9,226 nt of DNA from an uncultured Anaerovibrio sp. (GTDB lineage Bacteria > Bacillota > Negativicutes > Selenomonadales > Selenomonadaceae). The notes under the pieces were generated by a model. That model did no database searches. It saw only the letters and a program-made list of their open reading frames with translations, and was not told the DNA's origin. This document shows, piece after piece, positions 6,857-9,226 of this stretch (positions are counted from its first letter, which is position 1; each line of letters starts with the position of its first letter). Where the stretch lies: contig CACZYN010000028.1 of the NCBI GenBank assembly GCA_902785445.1, forward strand, positions 30,113 to 39,338, in the 5' to 3' direction. The position numbers and the translations under genes are program-made.

Positions 6857-8110
6857 TTGAACTTTGCATATAGATTTTGGGCCACAGTAATGTTGGCCGT
6901 GGTTTTAGTGTGGGGGAATTCCTCCTTGGCTTTGGCCGATTTGCCGGAAACACCGGTGGATAAGGTACGGATTCATTGGGAACCTATTTCCGGAGCGGTA
7001 AGCTATCGGTTGGAGGTTATGAAGTCCAACGTCGTTAGCATTGACAACCGGGTGGTGGTGAAAAACCGCATTCCTACTTCGGGCTTTGAGCTGGATACCT
7101 CTGCTATACCTAATATCAAGGACTGTTATTGGCGGGTAGGTCCCATTGGTTACAATGGCAACGTTCTGGGGGATTTCAGTGAGTTAAAGCCCGTGGCGGA
7201 GGAAGAAATAAATCCAGTAGCTCCTCGTACTACGGCAGAGTTTGCCAAAATGGAGTATTTCCCTCTGTATCCGGTATATTCCTGGATACCAGTACTGGGC
7301 AGCGGCGGTTATGAAGTCCGCATCAGCTTGGAAAACAAGGATGACCCCAGCAAATATAAGGTAATTCGGGAACTGCAAACCAAGAGCAATGTGATTTATG
7401 AGGATGGGGGTTATACCTGGCCAGGCCATTACATGTGGCAGGTTCGGTCCTTGGATAAGCAGGGACAGCCTAATACCGACTGGTCGGACCCTGGAGAGTT
7501 TTTCGTGGAGAAATCGGCCAAGGTGGCTACCTTAGGGGATAGTATTACCCACGGAGGCGGTACCTGCAATACCCCACCGGGCTATATTATGTATAGTTGG
7601 GAGACCTATTCCAAGGTACCTATAAAAAATCTGGGGCACAGCGGCGATACAGTTCAGGATATGGCCCAAAGATTTGATAGCGATGTGGTGGGCTTTAACC
7701 CCAAGATTTTGGTAATAATGGGCGGCGTGAACAATTTCCGGGCTGGGGAAGACGCCTGGGAAACCATTGAGGCCATGGAAAAGATTTTGGCGGAATGCGA
7801 ATACCATAATATAATTCCGGTGTTTGCTACAGCTACCCCAATTAATGCTGCTTTGATGCATAGGACAGAAACAGTGGAGGATCCCGCTTGGAATTGGAAA
7901 TACCAGCAGCAGGTTCTCAATCAATGGATAAAGAAACAGACCTATAATGTGGATGTTACTCCAGCCATGACCGATGCCGAGGGCCAGTTAAAGGCTGAGC
8001 TCACCACTGATGGTTTGCATCCGGATCAGGAGGGCAAACGGATTATCGGTGAAGCCATCGGGGATTATTTACTGAAAACCTTTCCGGAATATGATTTGCT
8101 GAATAAATAA
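6857..8110 (+). CDS. Secreted SGNH/GDSL esterase with two N-terminal FnIII-like domains
   Basis: A 417-residue exported protein. Residues 1-27 are a signal peptide (Arg at 6, hydrophobic core, cleavage expected after ALA27). Two related beta-sandwich units follow, about 36-113 and 135-218. Each opens with a W-x-P-(I/V) strand and a Y-x-(L/V)-x-(V/I) strand and closes with YWRVGP or MWQVRS plus a GxFSE or DPGEF edge, a fibronectin III-like pattern. Residues 222-417 are an SGNH hydrolase: block I LGDSITHGG (Ser229), block II NLGHSG (Gly260), block III GGVNNF (Asn292) and block V DGLHPD (Asp385, His388). Block III has Asn where GGxND usually has Asp. The family cleaves acyl or acetyl esters of polysaccharides, peptidoglycan or lipids; the FnIII-like units would hold it on a surface or glycan. 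Substrate unknown. No LPXTG or lipobox seen, so it is released or periplasmic. Confidence 0.85.
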   Translation: MNFAYRFWATVMLAVVLVWGNSSLALADLPETPVDKVRIHWEPISGAVSYRLEVMKSNVVSIDNRVVVKNRIPTSGFELDTSAIPNIKDCYWRVGPIGYNGNVLGDFSELKPVAEEEINPVAPRTTAEFAKMEYFPLYPVYSWIPVLGSGGYEVRISLENKDDPSKYKVIRELQTKSNVIYEDGGYTWPGHYMWQVRSLDKQGQPNTDWSDPGEFFVEKSAKVATLGDSITHGGGTCNTPPGYIMYSWETYSKVPIKNLGHSGDTVQDMAQRFDSDVVGFNPKILVIMGGVNNFRAGEDAWETIEAMEKILAECEYHNIIPVFATATPINAALMHRTETVEDPAWNWKYQQQVLNQWIKKQTYNVDVTPAMTDAEGQLKAELTTDGLHPDQEGKRIIGEAIGDYLLKTFPEYDLLNK

Positions 8111-8114
8111 ACAC

Positions 8115-8154
8115 AAAAAAACGGGGCTGCTGCTATATGGGCAACATCCCCGTT
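8115..8154 (-). terminator. Intrinsic terminator of the - strand ygbA-like gene, possibly bidirectional
   Basis: AACGGGG (8120-8126) pairs perfectly with CCCCGTT (8148-8154); further pairing between TGC and GCA inside the loop is possible. On the - strand the stem is followed by seven T (A-run 8115-8121), the standard layout for terminating the ygbA-like gene, whose stop codon is at 8167. On the + strand only a weak GATTAATT follows, so it would stop the esterase transcript less efficiently. It sits in the gap between the two convergent genes. Confidence 0.8.
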
Positions 8155-8166
8155 GATTAATTGCTA

Positions 8167-8628
8167 TTATTTGTTGCGGTCCTTTTCCTTGGCCTTGGCC
8201 TTTTCCTGAGCCAATTTTTCTCTGGCCTTTTCCTTTTCCCGCTGGCGCTTTTCCATTTCGTGCTTGGAGTAATCCACACTCATGCTGGCCATTTTGTGCT
8301 TGATGGCCATGATTGGATGTCTAAAGAACATTCCTGTACCGGCGGAGCGCATGATTTCCATAAATTCCTTGGTCTGCTTTTCACCGAAGCACTGAATCTC
8401 GCAGCGATCGCAGATTGGCTTGGTAATGCCGTATGGGCACTTGTTCATTTTGGTCATAACGGTGGCCAACAGGGCGGTACATTTCGGACAAAGCTTGCTG
8501 CCGCTGGTGCCATGGTGCTTATGGCAATATACGCTGAAGGTTTTCTTAATAGTTTCCTTCTCCTTGGGAATATTATTTTTTATCTCAAGTGGTTTTTTCT
8601 TAGGTAAAAATCTGTCAAAAATGCTCAT
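8167..8628 (-). CDS. ygbA: YgbA-family protein (nitrous oxide-stimulated promoter family) with Lys/Glu-rich tail
   Basis: A 153-residue cysteine-rich protein matching YgbA in spacing and sequence: VYCHKHHG (33-40), LCPKCTALL (46-54), CPYGITKPICDRCEIQC (64-80) and a C-terminal MRSAGTGMFFRHPIMAIKH (93-111), against E. coli YgbA LCPECEALL, CPYGEEKPTCANCPVHC and VMRYAGPRMMWRHP. Seven cysteines (35, 47, 50, 64, 73, 76, 80) plus His36, His38 and His39 could bind metal or an Fe-S cluster; this is inference. In E. coli ygbA belongs to the NO-responsive NsrR regulon; its biochemical role was not settled to my knowledge. Compared with the 117-residue E. coli protein this one has an extra tail (about 121-153) made almost only of Lys, Glu, Arg, Ala and Gln, predicted to be a charged helix. 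Start ATG 8628 follows AAGGAG on the - strand, with a rather long 12-base spacing after AAGGAGAG. It has its own promoter region and terminator. Confidence 0.85.
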   Translation of the reverse strand: MSIFDRFLPKKKPLEIKNNIPKEKETIKKTFSVYCHKHHGTSGSKLCPKCTALLATVMTKMNKCPYGITKPICDRCEIQCFGEKQTKEFMEIMRSAGTGMFFRHPIMAIKHKMASMSVDYSKHEMEKRQREKEKAREKLAQEKAKAKEKDRNK

Positions 8629-8677
8629 GGGTTTACTGAACTCTCCTTGCGTTGAAAATTAGTCATAACTAAATAAA

Positions 8678-8706
8678 ATTTTAATCGTATTTAGGGATAA
8701 ATGCAA
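8678..8706 (-). promoter_or_regulatory. Candidate promoter of the ygbA-like gene
   Basis: On the - strand TTGCAT (8706-8701) is followed after 17 bases by TAAAAT (8683-8678), a five-of-six match to the -10 consensus; the -35 is only three of six. A weak -35 overlapped by a dyad suggests regulator-dependent activity. Transcription would start near 8671, giving a leader of about 40 bases with AAGGAGAG at 8648-8641. Confidence 0.4.
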
Positions 8707-8724
8707 GTAATATTTATTTGCATT
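8700..8724. promoter_or_regulatory. 25-bp palindrome between divergent genes, candidate operator
   Basis: The outer arms AATGCAA (8700-8706) and TTGCATT (8718-8724) are perfect inverted repeats, and TAA (8708-8710) and TTA (8714-8716) extend the symmetry, giving 10 of 12 paired positions around A8712. Both candidate -35 boxes of the diverging genes lie in its arms. The symmetry and placement suggest a dimeric regulator controlling one or both genes. It does not fit the enterobacterial NsrR, FNR or CRP consensus spacing, so the regulator is unknown. Confidence 0.5.
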
Positions 8725-8747
8725 GGCAGGGCAGTTTAGGTTAAAAT
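8718..8747 (+). promoter_or_regulatory. Candidate promoter of the DegS-like gene
   Basis: TTGCAT (8718-8723), an 18-base spacer and TAAAAT (8742-8747; five of six) mirror the hexamers of the opposing candidate promoter. The start would be near 8754, leaving a leader of about 25 bases that contains AGAGGGGG at 8761-8768. Confidence 0.4.
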
Positions 8748-8778
8748 TATTAGAGAGTGTAGAGGGGGCGTTATAAAA

Positions 8779-9189
8779 GTGAACATTGACTTATTAGATA
8801 CCGATAATGACGCTCAGGAAGAACGCTTGCTTAAAGATGCTTTTAAACAGACTATTTCTGCTATGGACGGCAGTAAGGGTCAGATCTTTGAGATATACGA
8901 AAACACCAAGAATGATGTGGAGTCTACCCGAGTTCTTTTAAAGGAGCTTAAGGAACAGACTCGTCAATATCAGGATGAAGTGGATGAGTTGGTGCCTGTT
9001 TCGCGTTACTGGGAAGGCGGCTATCCAACTCCGCAGGCTTGCGCGTTGGACTACAACAACCACGGGGCGGTGCATCGCGCTTGCAATCAGTGGCGCGGAA
9101 ACCGTAGCGTTGCGGAAGTGCTTGCAATTGCGCGGGGGCGCGGCGGGGCGGGGAAACCATATTTGCCGCAGCCGTTCGATGAGTGGTAA
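8779..9189 (+). CDS. degS: DegS-type sensor N-terminus joined in frame to an HNH-endonuclease-like tail (probable chimera)
   Basis: The open frame encodes 136 residues with two unrelated parts. Residues about 15-70 (LLKDAFKQTISAMDGSKGQI, then FEIYENTKNDVESTRVLLKE and a Glu/Lys coiled coil) match the start of the DegS sensor domain of cytoplasmic two-component histidine kinases, which continue for more than 350 residues. From about 67-73 (EVDELVP) the sequence becomes PVSRYWEGG...DYNNHGAVHRACNQWRGNRS and ends in FDEW. This resembles the second half of phage-type HNH endonucleases: DE-x-VPVS, an Asn, then H-x-x-CN-x-x-RGNR. The kinase domains and the HNH N-terminal zinc cysteines are both missing. 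GC content, hand-counted, is 48/120 for 8821-8940 and 114/180 for 9001-9180. The GTG 8779 start has AGAGGGGG ten bases upstream. Both halves plausibly encode EVDEL, which could have aided joining. Assembly chimera is most likely, recombination next, true fusion least. Confidence 0.6.
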   Translation: MNIDLLDTDNDAQEERLLKDAFKQTISAMDGSKGQIFEIYENTKNDVESTRVLLKELKEQTRQYQDEVDELVPVSRYWEGGYPTPQACALDYNNHGAVHRACNQWRGNRSVAEVLAIARGRGGAGKPYLPQPFDEW

Positions 9190-9226
9190 ACCCTGGCACC
9201 ACCCGGTGCCCAGCACCGAAGGCCAC
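8992..9226 (+). other. High-GC segment of apparently different origin
   Basis: From about 8990 to the right edge base composition (about 63% GC over 9001-9180) and codon choice (GCG, CGC and GGG frequent) differ from everything to the left. It encodes the HNH-like tail up to 9189; no gene is recognisable in the last 37 bases. The style suggests a high-GC host such as an actinobacterium or its phage; that origin is an inference. Confidence 0.6.
9195..9210. repeat. Short hairpin after the HNH-like stop codon
   Basis: GGCACC (9195-9200), loop ACCC, GGTGCC (9205-9210): a perfect 6-bp GC-rich stem starting five bases after the stop codon. No T-tract follows before the window ends, so a terminator role is possible but unproven. 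Confidence 0.4.

Noticed and set aside
5841..6953. 370-codon open frame on the - strand opposite the NADH dehydrogenase and the esterase start
   Set aside because: It crosses the boundary of two well-supported genes and its product has no family features; it is explained by codon bias in the real genes.
8161..8607. 148-codon + strand frame with a very hydrophobic start, resembling a small membrane protein
   Set aside because: The hydrophobic run is the antisense of the Lys/Glu-rich tail of the ygbA-like gene, whose cysteine and RHP motifs clearly mark the - strand as coding.
8700..8724. Possible NsrR or FNR/CRP site
   Set aside because: The spacing between the ATGCA and TGCAT arms is 13 bases, against 7 in the enterobacterial NsrR consensus as I recall it, and no TTGAT-N4-ATCAA or TGTGA-N6-TCACA core is present. 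It is kept only as a palindrome for an unknown regulator.
8938..9226. Two overlapping - strand frames at the right edge
   Set aside because: Both lie in high-GC sequence where stop codons are rare, show no recognisable family, and one crosses the compositional junction.

Overview
The window reads as chromosomal DNA of a low-to-mid GC Bacillota. The gene families (CNNM/CorC transporter, Uup-type ABC-F, eukaryote-type hexokinase, type II NADH dehydrogenase, YgbA, DegS-type sensor), purine-rich Shine-Dalgarno sites and frequent TTG/GTG starts fit this. A member of the Negativicutes (Selenomonas-like, anaerobic, gut or rumen) is my best guess, but it rests on overall impression rather than a diagnostic marker.

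Positions 1-8110 hold seven genes, all on the + strand: the 3' end of a gene with a topoisomerase-type zinc ribbon (probably topoisomerase III), a CorC/CNNM membrane transporter, a Uup/YfmR-type ABC-F ATPase, a glyoxalase I-like enzyme, a hexokinase, a type II NADH dehydrogenase and a secreted SGNH esterase with two FnIII-like domains. The gaps are short except for 125 bases before the ABC-F gene, which contain three hairpins, two of them forming a REP-like unit. These look like housekeeping genes packed together rather than one pathway. Hexokinase and glyoxalase (sugar entry and methylglyoxal removal) and NADH dehydrogenase (NADH reoxidation) make loose metabolic sense side by side.

From 8110 to 8778 the layout changes. 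A YgbA-family (nitrosative-stress-associated) gene lies on the - strand, with a terminator at its 3' end between it and the esterase gene. Upstream of it a 150-base divergent intergenic region carries a 25-base near-perfect palindrome. The two outer arms of the palindrome coincide with candidate -35 boxes for the two diverging genes.

From 8779 a DegS-type sensor (two-component histidine kinase) begins. After about 70 codons it runs in frame into a tail resembling the C-terminal half of a phage-type HNH endonuclease. GC content jumps from about 40% to about 63% at the join. The most economical reading is an assembly chimera or a recombination junction; a genuine fusion is less likely. I see no CRISPR array, tRNA, rRNA, insertion sequence or clear multi-gene novel system. 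The points most worth checking are the chimeric end, the divergent palindrome, and the eukaryote-type hexokinase.
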